The notes under the pieces: generated by a model
Databases searched by the model: none
Told to the model about the DNA's origin: nothing
The model's input: the letters and a program-made list of their open reading frames with translations, nothing else
Program-made: the position numbers and the translations under genes
Part shown: piece by piece, positions 11,961 through 52,391 of the stretch
Position numbering within the stretch: position 1 is the stretch's first letter
Layout of the letters: every line of letters starts with the position of its first letter
Source of the DNA: Vigna angularis
Lineage: Eukaryota > Streptophyta > Magnoliopsida > Fabales > Fabaceae
Length of the DNA: 64,000 nucleotides
Assembly (NCBI RefSeq): GCF_016808095.1
Contig: NC_068971.1
Span: 30,277,631-30,341,630, forward strand
Direction: 5' to 3'

Positions 11961-13899
11961 CATTTCGTACATATTGCTATTTTAACTACCGTATTATTAT
12001 TAGGAATGAACTATTACAAAAGATTTGACATTAGTTTCTTCTTGTTTTTAAACACTTCACCAAAAATTATTTTGTCTTTAATTGCGTCTGTTGCTAACAA
12101 TGTTGTTCTCCCAAGAATATATTGAATTTATTTTCTCGATGATGTTAAACAATCTCCATGTTTTTGAGACATTGCATCTATCTATAGACCTTTTGTTTAG
12201 AAGGAAACTGTTATATATTTTGTTAATTTTGAGACATTTTGAATCTTTTTTGGTTTTTTTTTTTCATTTTATTTTTATATATTAACTAATGTGCTAAATT
12301 CATTACATATGGATTTATTTATGACTAAAATGGAAATTCATCTTTCATTAGTTTTACATGTTGAAGTTAGATTTGTTGAAGTAATTTAGAGGAATGAAAA
12401 TAAAGTATTAGTAAAGGATTTAGAACTAACATGAAAAGCAAATCAAAATAAATAATAATCAAAGTAATATCTGTGTGGAAAGGACAACTCATACGATTGA
12501 GTTTGAACAATTTCCAACAACCATAGACTACTAATTCAAGGCACTAGAACTATATAAATGTTTAATTATACGAAAATATAGTGGAGTAAAATAAGAAATT
12601 TTTGTGTTTAGAAAGCAAACTCAATTTTAAAATTATCTAATAAAGACTAATAATTTTGAAATACTTATGTCCTTTTGATAATTTTTTCTTACACACACAC
12701 ATTAATAGTCTATAATGTTTTTATATTTTAAAGATATATATTATATTTAGATAATAGAATATTTAGACAAGAAAAAAACATTTTAAAAAGTCTTATTTTT
12801 GTATAATATTTAATACGTTTTTAACTCCTTAATCGGTAAGGTAATGGGAGGGTTTAAAATGAGGGTTAACTTGGAGGGACGTGGACATGTAATAGTGGTA
12901 AGGTTTGTTAATTAGCTAACATGTTTGTATTTGCGAAAACTTATGTGGAGAAAAGCTGGCACTAATCATTATAAGTCCAATACAGAGCCGAATGTGACGT
13001 TGAAAAGATTATTAGCCAATCGTAAAATAAATCATTGTCAAAGATCATATAGTAGCACCTTATATATTCATCTTTTTTTCCCTCTTTTTCTACAAAAGGA
13101 GATGGTGTCGTTTAGCAATTTTGTTTAGTCACTTTTAATAATTCAGATCGGAATCCTTCATTTATACTTTAATCCATAAATAATAGGTAAAATATAAAAG
13201 CACATGTGAACCATTCTGAGTAATAAAAATTGTTTTACCAATTCTTAACTCAAGGTATATTCAACACTCAATCGAATTCGCGACTAAGTAATACATATAA
13301 AATGGAGAGTTTTGTATATAAAACATATATACACATGTACAACAAATCATATTATAAAAGTAAATGTAAATAATTAAAGCATCTAGACAAGCATCGAGTG
13401 AGATACAATTGGCTTCGGTTAGAAGATGCTTGGTGGGAACTTATATATCGAACTCCTACAAGTGTGTGTGTATATACAAACAGGAATCTAGATAACTTTC
13501 TTTTATACTTAATAAAAAGTGATGATGGAGGAAGAATTATTCCATCGAGGATTTTTATATGAGCACAAGTTGCTCCATCATAGTTTATTTAATGAACCAA
13601 TTGGTAAAGAAATGATTAATATATGTGCAATTAGTCTTGTGGATATCTTTCCAACTGAAAGATAAAGAAAAGAAAGAAAGAGTTTCAGGTTGGCTTGCTT
13701 TACAGTCAACAACAGCATCATCAAAACTTGTTCAAAATGCTGAGAACAAAATCAACAAAGAATAACGTTCTTTTCATGCAAGATCTATTCTCCATATTAC
13801 CAGATAAGCCACACATGGTGAACAAATGGTGGATTCCAATACCTCCCAAATCCAGTAACTACCATTCATTATTTCACAGTGAAGACTGAAATGAAATTT
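11961..13899. other. Intergenic, no supported gene
   Basis: AT-rich. A 50-residue frame from ATG 13737 to 13889 on the plus strand (includes KPHMVNKWWIPIPPKSS) is not a family I recognise and has no supporting context. Otherwise nothing. Confidence 0.45.
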
Positions 13900-14194
13900 C
13901 CATGTGATGTATGCACAAAAGAAAGAAGCTTCTTTTATTGTTTATACAGTGGCAGACATTTGTCACATTTGTCAAAATTTTCCCTTTATATTTTAATCCA
14001 TAACAAAACAAAAATAGCAATAGGCAACATCAATTTACAGATTAAATGGTAAACTTTTTCCCTAAGTGGTATTCTAGCATCAGATTGCACTATTGCAGTA
14101 AACAGGAAGATTAAACCTCAATTTTGCAGTCTTTTTCTCTTAACATTATTATTATTATTTTTAAAAATGGAACAATCTGCAACAGTATGCACTG
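13900..14194 (-). other. 3' flank / probable 3' UTR of the ERF gene
   Basis: Downstream of the ERF stop codon. On the minus strand an AATAAA-type signal is available near 13934-13939 (TTTTATT on plus). The real end needs transcript data. Confidence 0.4.
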
Positions 14195-15055
14195 CTAGTA
14201 ATTCTCCCACAAAAATTGCTCTTCAAGCCTGAATCCACTATCAGCAGCACATAAATGCCAAGAAGAAGAATAGGAGAAAAAAAGTCCATTGTTTCCATCA
14301 GGGAAAAGATCTGGAAGGTCAAACAGTGTGTCATCATCTGCAGTAGAGTGAGAAGTTGAAGACCCTTGAGTAGTGTCCATGGATAGAGTTGAAGGTGAAG
14401 CTTCTTCTGCTTGAACTTGCTCAACCTCAGTATTCTCCATGCATAGAGTTGAAGATGAAGCTTGTTCTGTATGGTTTTGTTCATCCTTTTCTGCTTCACA
14501 ACGCTTGCCATCATCAAAGAAAGTGGTTGCTGCTTTTGCAGCTGCAGCTTGAATGTCCTTGGGAGATGTGGTGATTGGCCTTGGAAGATCTTGAGCTAAA
14601 TTGGGGAAATTGAGGTAAGCCGAGTGACCCTTTATGGCTAAAGCTGCCACATCGTGTGCTCTGGCTGCCATTTCTGCTGTAGGGTATGTTCCAAGCCATA
14701 TTCTCGACTTCTTTCTAGGCTCACGTATCTCAGACACCCATTTGCCCCATGCTCTCATTCTCACACCCCTGTAACTGGGGTGCTTGTTATCATCACCATT
14801 TCTTTGTCTTTTCTTGCATTCCTTATTTGGGGTGTTTTGATTCTGAGCTGTTGTTGAATCATCTGGAGGACTTGTTTGGGAGTCCTGCTTGGTGCATGAG
14901 TTTGAGCTTGAGGTAGAAGATGCCGATGATGAAGATGATGATGGTGATGATGATGTGATGGTGGTGGTGGTGGTGGTGGTGGTGGAGATGGTCATGGATG
15001 TGGAGGAGGAGGAGAAGAATGTGGTGAACAAGTTTTCCCCAGCATCACTTTCCAT
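14195..15055 (-). CDS. AP2/ERF transcription factor, DREB A-4 (TINY/ERF034-035-like)
   Basis: Nuclear DNA-binding protein of 286 aa, intronless as most DREB genes are. Residues 1-75 are a low-complexity Ser/Thr-rich tail. A basic KECKKRQR cluster (78-85) may be a nuclear signal. The single AP2 domain (about 95-151) begins [19 protein letters not shown] and ends [12 protein letters not shown]. Val-14 and Glu-19 of the domain mark the DREB subfamily, and the [18 protein letters not shown] version is typical of group A-4. An alanine-rich helix ([14 protein letters not shown]) follows, then an acidic C-terminus ending in FLWENY, the LWxY-type tail of the A-4 group. Known relatives bind DRE/CRT elements and affect growth and stress responses; the exact role here is unknown. 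I start at ATG 15055, because the upstream in-frame extension has no ATG. Confidence 0.93.
   Translation of the reverse strand: MESDAGENLFTTFFSSSSTSMTISTTTTTTTTITSSSPSSSSSSASSTSSSNSCTKQDSQTSPPDDSTTAQNQNTPNKECKKRQRNGDDNKHPSYRGVRMRAWGKWVSEIREPRKKSRIWLGTYPTAEMAARAHDVAALAIKGHSAYLNFPNLAQDLPRPITTSPKDIQAAAAKAATTFFDDGKRCEAEKDEQNHTEQASSSTLCMENTEVEQVQAEEASPSTLSMDTTQGSSTSHSTADDDTLFDLPDLFPDGNNGLFFSYSSSWHLCAADSGFRLEEQFLWENY
14376..14469 (-). repeat. 60-bp in-frame tandem duplication in the ERF C-terminus
   Basis: The segments at 14376-14409 and 14436-14469 are nearly identical (34 bases with about 3 differences) and exactly 60 bp apart. They give the repeated peptides [14 protein letters not shown] and [14 protein letters not shown] in the acidic region. 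Confidence 0.8.
14915..15020. repeat. Trinucleotide-rich coding microsatellite in the ERF
   Basis: Runs of GAT, GGT and GGA (plus strand) encode the Ser/Thr-rich N-terminal tail of the ERF, including a block of eight Thr. Length variation between accessions is likely. Confidence 0.75.
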
Positions 15056-15240
15056 GTTGATATGTTTCCCAAGGAAGAAAGGGTGGGTGGGGTTTGATTG
15101 GAGAGGCACAGAGAATGAGTGAAGGGCACATAAAAATAGAGCTGTTTGTCTTTTATGATTCCCCCAAAAGGAATTGGGTTTATATAAAGAGAAAGAAAAA
15201 GAAGAAACAAATTTAAAGAAAAGAAAAAGAAAGCCAAAGG
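15056..15240 (-). promoter_or_regulatory. 5' UTR and core promoter of the ERF gene
   Basis: A good TATA box, TATATAAA on the minus strand (15186-15179), lies about 124 bp upstream of the chosen ATG. A pyrimidine-rich stretch (minus strand) surrounds it, as is common in plant core promoters. Confidence 0.6.
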
Positions 15241-16836
15241 AGAAAAAAAGAAAAAGGAATATAAACCAGAATGGGCTCCAGAAGAAGGCTACAGTTCAGC
15301 TACTTGGTTTCCCATGTTGAAATTGAATAACATGCCTTTAGGTACTGATATTTATACACACACACATATATATTATATGGTTGCGTACATTTTTGTTCCA
15401 GTATATAGTCTCCTTTTATCTGCTGTTTAACGTTTGTCCTACATTGGAGAGCAGCTTCTGCTTGGGTTCGTTTGATATGACATGTTTTCTGTAGCATGAT
15501 ATTCACATGAATTCTTCATCTCCTTTTTATTTAACATTATTATGTCCTAATATTTTCGAGGGACACTTGGGTCCACAGATATTATACGTACAATATTTTA
15601 ATCTCTCTATTTAGACATAATTTACATGAACGATTTCTGTGTTGGTCAAGTATATGTAAAGTTGGCGTAGGAGAGAGAGAGAGAGAAAAGAAAGAAGGAA
15701 AAGAAAATGGAAAATGCGATGAGTGGTTTATTAAAAACAAGAGAAAGATAGAAAACGAGTGATGATATAAATGAATATAAAAGAGAGAAAGTGATGATGC
15801 GAGCGAATCATAATTATAAACTTTATAATAAGTTGGTTAAAACATAAGGTGTCAATGTTTCTTGAAAATCAGAATTTAATTATATAATTAATCAGCTTGC
15901 TGACTCAATTATATACGGCCTCCTATGAAAGGTCTTTCAAAGTAGAAAAATGTGTTAATTATTTTTATACACAGATGTGACGAAAGCAGAGCCAATGAAA
16001 CGAGGACTATTGTCATAATTTTTGGTCAAATTTCTGTGATCAATAAACGCAGTCACCTAATGCATAAATCATTGACTTGAGTATTTGTATTCATTGGAAG
16101 TGTTGGTGAGATCTAAAGTTGACACTGTAAATTTTGGTGGAATCTTAGATATTTACTTAAAGATAAACATGATTAACGTACTCTGCGGTGCATGTGCTTA
16201 TTGGCTCCAAATGTGGTGCAGTTTTATTTTTTGTGGTTGAGGAGTCAAATTATGCAGCCACGTTTTTCTCCTCTTCAATTCTTAGTTCACTTTCACTCTG
16301 CATGTTTTTTTGTTAGCCTTGATGCATGTATGCGGAGCTTGTACAAAGATTGACAGAGAAACAAAAGAAATAATTGCAAAAGAAAGCGAGCTATTCTCAT
16401 TTTCGACTTGTTTAAGATTTTTTTTCTCTCTGAAAGATACTTGTAGATTTTTTATCAATAAAAACAGAGCAACTCTGAGATTACAGAAAGTGATATATTC
16501 CAATGCCAAAAAAAAAAAAAGATAAAATCTGCCTAAATTTCTACCAATAAATGCTAAACAAAAATATCAATTGCATTAATTACCTTTTCCTATGAGGATA
16601 AATTAATTCAAGTTATTAACATATACTAACTAACCTTATAAATGTAAATCTTTTACAAAATAGTCTTTGAGAGACATAGAATGTAGAAATATTTAGATGA
16701 TAGTGGAAAAAAAAGTTTTCAAAGTAATTAATTTCATAACCATAATTTTTGTTTCGATCTACAAATAACTATATCAAATGAAGTATACAGGATGTTGCAA
16801 CATGTGTATAACCAAACATATACACAGACATCAAAG

Positions 16837-16838
<2 letters not shown>
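15241..16838. other. Intergenic / distal promoter of the ERF, no other gene
   Basis: Contains a short (GA)n run near 15671-15687 and a (CA)n/(TA)n run near 15354-15374. No coding signal. Confidence 0.5.

Positions 16839-16906
<68 letters not shown>
16839..16906. repeat. (AT)n microsatellite
   Basis: About 33 AT units, followed by a few TTTA units. Confidence 0.9.
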
Positions 16907-16909
<3 letters not shown>

Positions 16910-17459
16910 TTATTTATTTCTTGGTCAACATTCTGTGTTGAACACTCCTAAAATATAAAATTTGTTAGGATTAAACAACTTTTTCTTTTCTAAACTATTA
17001 AAAAATTCTTCTATATTTCTAAAGTAAGTTATAAATTATTTAATTCCTGAACTTTATAAAAGTTATATTTGTAGAATAACTTACATATGGATGTTATATT
17101 ATATTTACTGTGGAATTTTTGTTACATGGTTGGAAAGAATATTTTACATTATTTTCATAAACATATGAACTAAGCATACCCATACATAATTTGTCCTTAC
17201 ATAATTTGTCCTTTGGCTTAGATTACATTGTATAAACTTGCCGTCACTTTATAAACAAAAGCCAAGATACCTAGTAATGAAAGTGAAAATAAGAGAATTC
17301 TAGACTCTAGAGTTTGAGTATAGTTAGATAATTCCCTGAGAATAATCATGACAATTGTCTGAGATTCATAATCATCTAATCCTTTAAACAAGCTGATATG
17401 TAATGTATTAGATTCAACCCTATAACTCTTCATTTTTCTGTCTTTTTCCTTTATAATTT
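16907..17459. other. AT-rich intergenic DNA, no gene seen
   Basis: No coding or structural signal recognised. Confidence 0.5.
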
Positions 17460-19920
17460 TTTTTTAAAACTCTTTTAGTTTCTAAATCTTTAGAATTAGA
17501 TTAATTTGTGATTAGGATGTTAAATAAGCTTTTCTTATAAAAATGTAGTTAATTGAGTGTTTTTAGAAGATAAATATGTTTTTGTTCAATTTTGGTTCTT
17601 GCTTTTCTAACAAAATCTAAATAAAAATTGCAAATCTTTTCTTTTTCCTTAAATAGGTTTTTGTTTTTTATATTTGCATTCTAACCCCTCTCCAATTTTT
17701 TTCTTTTTTCATATGTGCCCTTGGTTAAAAGGGGTTGAATTTAGTAAACTAAAAGGGGTTGATAAACCAAAATGCACAACTTGGCACGTGCAAAGGCTAA
17801 AGCAGAGTTTATGCGATGGGGTTCGAAATTCTCCTCCAATTTTCACGAGCTATAGTTCCAGAGCTCAAGATACATCAAAGAGCCTTTGTGAGACCTAAGA
17901 GCCTGCATTTTAGTGGATGGATGTTGATTACAAAGGTTTGGAGCTAGTTAGAGTGCGAATAAAACTCCTTGAAAAGGGTTGGTTCGAGGAAGAGTTGGGC
18001 ACGAAGGAGGGTTCGACTTCTCTTTTCTTTTTCTCCTTTTTCTTGTTTTCTTATATATAGAATATAACGTTTCTAATAAAAAAAAGAGAATGTATAGTCG
18101 TGTGTATAATCTGTAAAATACGTAAGATTGAAGAATCATTTTTTTCTCATTCTTCTTCTTCTTCAATCTTCGAAACAAAGTGTAGGATAGTAGAGAGATT
18201 TAGTGTGATTCCTGCAATTCTAGTGGAGGTTGCACGAGTTGTGATTTCTTCTGGTATTCATGTGCTTTGTAACTTCATTTCTGACTTTCTCAATCAATAA
18301 AATTTTGGTTTATATTCTTTTGTTCAATGTTGAATTATTTTCCCTTTTTCTTGCAAGAATTTAATTTTCTAGCTTTGTTCTTACTATTTCTGCATTTTGG
18401 AATTTAATTATGGGTTTAATGTTCATGATTGTTTTGTTTTCAATCTTGAGTGTTGTTTTGCAATGTGAGTTGAAGGTAGTGTAGGTAGATGATAATTGTT
18501 TCAATTTTGTTACTTGTTTTGGTGTGCATTCGTAGTTTCTTGATTCATCTTGTAGTAACTATGTTAGAATAGCATTTTCTTAGACTAAGAATAATCTAGA
18601 ATTGTGAAGTCAATCTGTTTGGTAGTTGGATGAGAACCTGCACATGTTTTGAGTCTGAAAAAGAATATGCATGACTCCAAAGTGCCTGACTTCAACTAGG
18701 ATGTCTTCTTAAGATAGGTTGGGATTCAATTACCTAAATGGACCACTTCTCATATATGAATTATGCCTTGCTTCTTAGAAAACTTGCACATGTTGCTTCT
18801 TTTTTATCTTTGCACTTTGTTCAGCCTAATGAGTGAATAATCTTGATAGCTTTAGGTATATCCATTCTTGGAAATAGCCAATAGACTCAGTGTTACCCTT
18901 ATAAAATCTATTTAAGTTTTTAATTCTTACATCTACATTTGCATTTCATAGCTCTTATTTCAGTTTTGTGGATGCATAGGCTAACCATCATTTCTCTGGT
19001 TGCTTTTGTGAGTCAATATCCAGATTCTTGTATGCCTGAGTTGATCCTTGCTAGCTTTGATTGAGTGAATGAGAATAGCCAACTTTAAGGTTCTGTAACA
19101 AAACCTACAAGATCCCAAAGTGGGCTTGCTTGTTTGCAAAATGTCTTTTTGTAGAATTATTGGGATTCACTAAATCAAAAGCATAGTAGGACCAATTTTG
19201 GGATACATTTTTCTATTGTTTTCATTTTGTTTTGGTTCCAATTATCAAGTTTCATATGATCCATTTAATTCATATTATTTTATATGTTCTTTACATCTTT
19301 TCTCAATTGCACATAGTGATTTCTTTCATTCTAATATTGTTAAATGTAAATAGAGATTATAGATTCGAAATTTCTAACTTTTCTTGCATTCTTTGGTAAA
19401 ATAAGAACACCCTTTGGTAGATAGGACCATTCTACACTACACCAACTAGCATCTGTAATCATCTTCCCCTTCTTGCACCACATTCACATAGGATTCATAT
19501 TACAATTAGAAAAATTTGCACTAAGTTGATATGTTAGAAGCTGAAAAAGAATTGTCCAAATGCATATATCTAGAGTTTGCATTCCATTTAGCCTTCTAGC
19601 TTCATATTACCCATTGTTAGACTAAAGTACATTTCCATATATGCATTGCATAACAAAATACATGTTTCTGCAATGGCCTTGACATTTTAGCTAATTCATG
19701 TATTAATCTTCTACACATAATCATTCATTCATTCAAATTTCATTCTCGACCTTGTTTTGGTTTACTTAGTTCTTAGATAGGATTAACTAGCAAATTTTAG
19801 AACTTAATAAGGACAAATCCTTGGATTCGATACCCGAGGTTTCCTTATCCTACATTAATAGGGAAGCTTAGGTTTGGTTGGTATTAATGCGACTAAAAGA
19901 TCCTTTTCAAAAACTACCTT
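17460..19920 (+). mobile_element. Probable decayed gypsy-type LTR/leader
   Basis: Compositionally distinct (less AT-extreme, with long T-rich noncoding prose). Towards the end it reads AATCCTTGGATTCGATACCC followed by a short purine/pyrimidine stretch, which resembles the 3' part of plant Athila-like LTRs. The clearer LTR at 60044-61534 ends in a comparable way (AAACGATACCCGG...). A TATATATAG sequence at about 18052 could be an LTR promoter. I found no primer site, TG/CA ends or duplication, so this is an inference. Confidence 0.35.
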
Positions 19921-20850
19921 GTCCATTGTTACAAATTACTGATACATGTAGCCTAATTACAACTATTCTCATCTAACTACATTTGAGTCATTATTGTTCA
20001 AGGTCTACTTTTGTGACTTAAGTTTTTCTAGACAAATATTGTTAGTTAATTTTCACTAAAGTTTTTATCCTTGCCAACCTATGCAATTGTCCACACAAAG
20101 AACACACATTGTACATTATAAAATTATTTCATTTCTATGTTACACCCAAAATTTATTGTTGCAATCAGGTATTATTGTTGTAATCAACCATCAATGTTGT
20201 AATCAACCATCTCGTACCACTTGAGTTGAAAAAGGGCCTCACTCTTAGACACCCATCAATTTCTCATCAACACATTAATCTCCTCTGATATCTGTTATAG
20301 TTCTTATTAATTAAAAACTTTATCATTATTGTCTTTACACTTTACAATGTGTTCTTGTTATATTATTATATCTTTGATATGATGCATTATAATGGGCATA
20401 AACACCAATAAAAGTATGAAAAATTCAATTTTGGGATTTTACACTTTATCCAATAACGTAACAAACTAATAATAAGAATAACATAAAATAGTAATTATTA
20501 GTTTAAATGTACATGATATATATTTACTATAGATAAAGTCAAACAATCTGAATATAATATTTTTTATGGGTTTATTTGGTAGGTAGTTAATATAGATTAA
20601 ATATGCATATAATTATGCAGAGGTATAATTATATACGAATGCAGTCCGTATATGAATTCATTCGAATGTTGTTTGTAATAAGTAGTTATATAGAGATATA
20701 TTTCTAAGAAAACGAAATCTAATGATCTTCTACTTTAATTTTATAGGTATAAATACTTATATAGTTAATATAGAGATATACTTCTCACTCACATATTTAC
20801 TTGATGGTGAAAGGAGAAGAAGTATGTCATTCCTTGTTTGTGTTTAATTT
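19921..20850. other. AT-rich intergenic DNA, no gene seen
   Basis: Contains a short direct duplication 'gttgtaatcaaccat' at about 20176-20210. Nothing else recognised. Confidence 0.5.
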
Positions 20851-21529
20851 TTGAGCTGTCAAAAATGGGTAACCCGACTTGATCTGGTTTGGCTCACCAC
20901 GGATTATTTACTTAGTGAGCCAACCTAATCTGACCCACTTATTAGCAAGCTGAAAAAATTCAAATTTGATCCAATCCACCACGGGTTGGTAGGTTAAACA
21001 GATTGACTCACTGACTCATTTAATTATAATTTTTTTTTAAAATAAAAAAATTACAATTATTTTTAATTCAAATCTAAATAAACGTCATACTAAATAACTC
21101 CAAAGACAATTAAAAAAAAGTATCATACAATCCCAGCATAATCCAAAAATGTACAAAAGGTGAACAAATAAGTTTTTAATATCGATAATTTTTGTATTAC
21201 TTATCCATTTATAATATTAGAGTCTTGAATAGATAAATTTATAATATTTTTCTCTTTTGAAACATCTTCTTCTTTATCATTATCTACAATATAATAAAAA
21301 AATGCTGACTAATAATATTGAAACACAAAATAATTAAATTAAATTAGGTGGGTTGGTGAGCCAACCCGACTCACCACAGATTCAACCCGGTAAACCGGGT
21401 TCTAAGTGAGCCGAGTTGAAAACCAGCCCGCATAAAAAAATTATAATTTTTTCAAACTCATTCCAGCTCAAACTCGTGGTGAGCCAGATTAACTCGTGAG
21501 TAATAACTCATTTTGACAGCACTGATTCT
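20851..21529. mobile_element. hAT-like MITE (AGCTGTCAAAA family), copy 1
   Basis: Ends are inverted repeats: the left reads GAGCTGTCAAAAATGGGTAA and the right, reversed, reads GTGCTGTCAAAATGAGTTA. Inside the ends are GC-richer arms with repeated words GTGAGCC, CCGGGTT and CTCACCACG, and an AT-rich core. The same family is present at 43850-44378, where an 8-bp duplication supports a hAT origin. Here I could not find a matching duplication. Confidence 0.65.
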
Positions 21530-23039
21530 TGCCTTTTGTTTCAATTCATACCAATATATACCTATAAAATTAGTTTCCACCATTATGCATACTAATGGAT
21601 TATTCTATGTTACAAAAATAATCTGATTCCCAAATCCAAAATGACACATTGAAAAGTTAGAAAACCATAGAAGAAGAATCTTGTAAGATCCAGTAATTTA
21701 ATCCACATGCTTTTCTCATTCTTTTATGAAATATAAAAAAATAATGATAGTTTGACATATATCTACATTTATTTGAAACACATGATAAGATAAAATGATC
21801 ATAAAAAATAAATTTTTATATTTTAAAAAATGTCAAATAAAAAGAAAATGGTATGTGAATAAGAGCATTTATCATGGTCACTTTAGATTTCACTTCTCCT
21901 ATATAAAAACTAATGACATTATTAACGGAGGTATATTCTTAATGGAGAAATAAGCCATATAAATAACATTCAAGTGATGAGAAAGGATGAATGAATCCTA
22001 ATTTCTTAATTAACTACAATTAAAATTGATTCAGCAATTAACAATTTTAGCTAAAATTTTCTAACTTTTTGCATGGATTGTAGTTATATATAATCTGTGA
22101 AAGTGATTAATCACTTCAGTTATAATAACACCAATATGACAAAAACCATTTTTTTTAAAAATTAATTGGTTTTTTCATTTATTTTCTTCCTTATCAATGG
22201 AGATAACAAATGGCTAAATTAAAAAAATTAAAACTTATAACAATATTATAAAAACATATACATTCTAAGCTACTTCGTTGTGCCTAATTATATTCTAAAA
22301 CAACAACAATCATACAATGTGACATATTACTGATCTCAATAAAGAAGATTGGTCAACACTTTCCTCTCCATTATTGAGCCAGATTGTCGAACATTCAAAA
22401 GTTGAAAAACACAAGCCAAATCAACTAAAACATAAAACATAATTGATTTTGTTAAGTATTTTATATGCTTTCATAAATCAACAATATATTAAGACAATCC
22501 TAAGCATAAGTTTTATGACACGTATCCATAACTCTCAGAAAATATCAAAAGAATGTCTTTACAAATATGGATTTTTATATACTTCACACTAGTTGATTAA
22601 ACTAAGCAAGCTCATATAAATAAATGTATCTCAATCAATAAAAATAGTGGATTATACCAGTATTTTTTATAATTATGTATTTGAAAATATGACTTTTGCA
22701 TATAGGCTAATCGATTATATTACAATTCCTTAAACTCAATATTGGAGATAAAAAAATGACTTTTTATTTTAATTGATTACCACTAGTCTACTTATCATCT
22801 ACACGAGGTTTATTCGAACTTTTTCAGATACTTATTTCAATTGGGTATGCTAGAAGCCATCCATTAAATACCCTAAATTATAAAACCTTCTAGTTTAATT
22901 GGTTACATACTTAAAACAATTAATTAATTAAATACATTGCTGTTATGAATAGAGATCTTCTTGTAGAAAGTGAAAGAAATTAGCGATGTTATAGTATATT
23001 TTTGAGTAAATGGAATTAATATTTAGGTTATATTGCATC
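21530..23039. other. AT-rich intergenic DNA, no gene seen
   Basis: No coding or structural signal recognised. Confidence 0.5.
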
Positions 23040-23835
23040 TGTCACTACACCTGTCGCTACCAATGATGACGTCATCTACTGTTGTCGGTGACACCATCGT
23101 TTACCATTGTTACTATTGAAGTTCTAGTTTCAATCGACAACCGCACAATTTTTATCGTCTCGACCAGGCAACCATTGTGTTATCATACGCCTTCATCAAA
23201 GCTCTTACGCACTCTCCACCTTTTGAAGTTGTAGATTTGCTCCATTTTTCGTCGTGCATGATGACACATCTTACAGCGATTCAGAACTTCGAGGTCGCTA
23301 TTTTCCCTTTTTAAGGTTTGTCAAGCGTGGTCGCATGTCTCGTCTCTCAGATAACTATTCAAAGCATCGATGTCACTCTTTTTCTTTTTCAGGTGCCTTG
23401 ATTGGAGAATCTAAGGTTTTTAAGGTTTCTTTTTTGTTTATCCATGGCTTCTTCCACTGCTGTCTCTTATGACTTCCCTTTTTCACCATTGTGTTTGATC
23501 CGTCTATATATGTTTTTTCTCTCGTGGCAAAGATGATTTTTGTTAATTTATTTATAGTCGTGGTGACTCTAACAATGACATCTTTATCCCCTAGATGTCA
23601 ACAATGCATTCCTCAACGGTGATTTGCAAGAAGAGATTTACATTGAGCAATCTCCCAGAATTGTTGCTCAAGGGAGTCTTTCTGGGTTGATATTTCGTCT
23701 TCTATGTTGTCTTCGCAAATCATTCATAATTTGGTGTCACTCAAGTGTAGAAGCAGATATTTTCACTAAGTCTTTATGAATCATATTAGTAGCAAGCTTG
23801 ATACATACGATTTGTATGCACTAGCTTGAGGGAAG
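23040..23835 (+). pseudogene. Ty1-copia pol remnant (RT joined to RNase H end)
   Basis: From about 23591 the plus strand reads LDVNNAFLNGDLQEEIYIEQ, the reverse-transcriptase motif of copia elements (the D of LDV is a catalytic Asp). About 150 bp later it reads VEADIFTKSL, the end of RNase H. Most of RT and RNase H between them is missing, so this is an internal deletion. The part before 23590 is less AT-rich but unrecognised. A PPT-like CTTGAGGGAAG follows and leads into an LTR. Confidence 0.75.
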
Positions 23836-24020
23836 TGTTAGATATATTATTTGTATCTTATCTTTATATTTTATTTTAGTTAATTTGTTATTATTTCTTA
23901 TTTGTATTTTGGGCATAGCCCATATTCCTAGCACATATTTCTTCTATTATAAATAGAGGACTTTATGTATATATTCAACACAAGAGAGATTAATCTCATA
24001 TATAGTTTTCACTGTATTCA
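23836..24020 (+). mobile_element. Copia 3' LTR (about 185 bp)
   Basis: Starts TGTTAGATATATTATTTG directly after the purine tract and ends about ACTGTATTCA. It contains TATAAATAGAGG (about 23951-23962), a TATA-box sequence. It sits about 0.9 kb upstream of the synthase start codon. No 5' LTR was found. Confidence 0.65.
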
Positions 24021-24934
24021 AAAGACCCAACCTAACTTGATTGAGTTAGACAAAATCAAATATTTTGTCAAATATCATACATTTATGACTCTTGATTTTG
24101 GAGATTTGCAATATTAATTTTATTTTATGGTGTAATATTACAGTAATTACTGTAGTTATTCATCAACATCCTATTTAAGAAAGTATTTGTCTATATTACC
24201 ATGATTATAGGATCTTAATTGTATATCGTTGTTTGTAATTAAACCATGCATGATCAACATTCAATATAATTTTTTATCTGATTGGACATAATTAAATCGA
24301 TTTGTGTTAGATCAAGTCTGATTAAATTTTACATGATTTGAGTCCAATTAACTCAACTTTGTCGTACATGAGTTGGACCAACCCATACTAATTCTATCTT
24401 ACACAAACCTAACTCAGACCTAAAATTTCATAATTTAAATTGATTTAAAATATTTTTATTTTTAGATATTCAAAATTTAAAAGTTTAATTAACGTAATTC
24501 CAAATCTAATTAAATTTGACATAATAACTAAAATTAAAAATTTAAATTTAAAATAAATTCATTAAAATATACTAAAAATAATAGATTTAAATAACTAATA
24601 ATTGAATATGATGAATTGGATTTTCGTTTTTCTTGCACCTTAGAACATATTCATAATATTAACCCTCTAGGCAAACGAGAGACTCATTCTAATAGAGAAA
24701 TATGTAATTATAGTATTTGCCACGAAACGTTGCAGAAAAGGCAATACTGAAACGCTTGGTTTGTTTTTTTATTGGAGAATGGCAATATTTAAGAGATAAA
24801 TATAATAAAAAAATACATCAGAAATGATCCCAGGTTTCTGTGCATGCAGCTGGTATGGTAAAACAGGGAGTAATAAGAAACACAAATTCCCATTAAAATA
24901 GAAGCCGAAAAGCAAAGCTTCCAAATTCGCATCA
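24021..24934 (+). promoter_or_regulatory. 5' flank and presumed promoter of the homocitrate synthase gene
   Basis: AT-rich 0.9-kb interval between the copia LTR and the start codon. ATAAATATAATAA near 24797-24809 is the best TATA-like sequence, about 125-140 bp before the ATG. I see no clear organ-specific element that exceeds chance. A minus-strand open frame across 24769-24954 is a shadow. Confidence 0.4.

Positions 24935-52391
<27,457 letters not shown>

Noticed and set aside
13695..13889. 64-aa plus-strand frame (from ATG about 50 aa) with KPHMVNKWWIPIPPK
   Set aside because: Looks somewhat protein-like but has no family match I know, no long frame around it and no partner exon; not enough to call a gene.
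14195..15109. Longer 304-aa version of the ERF starting at 15109
   Set aside because: The first codon of that version is GTG; the first in-frame ATG is at 15055, giving the 286-aa protein.
17674..17898. 74-aa plus-strand frame near 17.7 kb
   Set aside because: No motif; it lies in probable retroelement leader sequence.
20851..21529. 8-bp target duplication for the first hAT-like copy
   Set aside because: Flanks TTTAATTT and ATTCTTGC do not match; only the second copy has a clear duplication.
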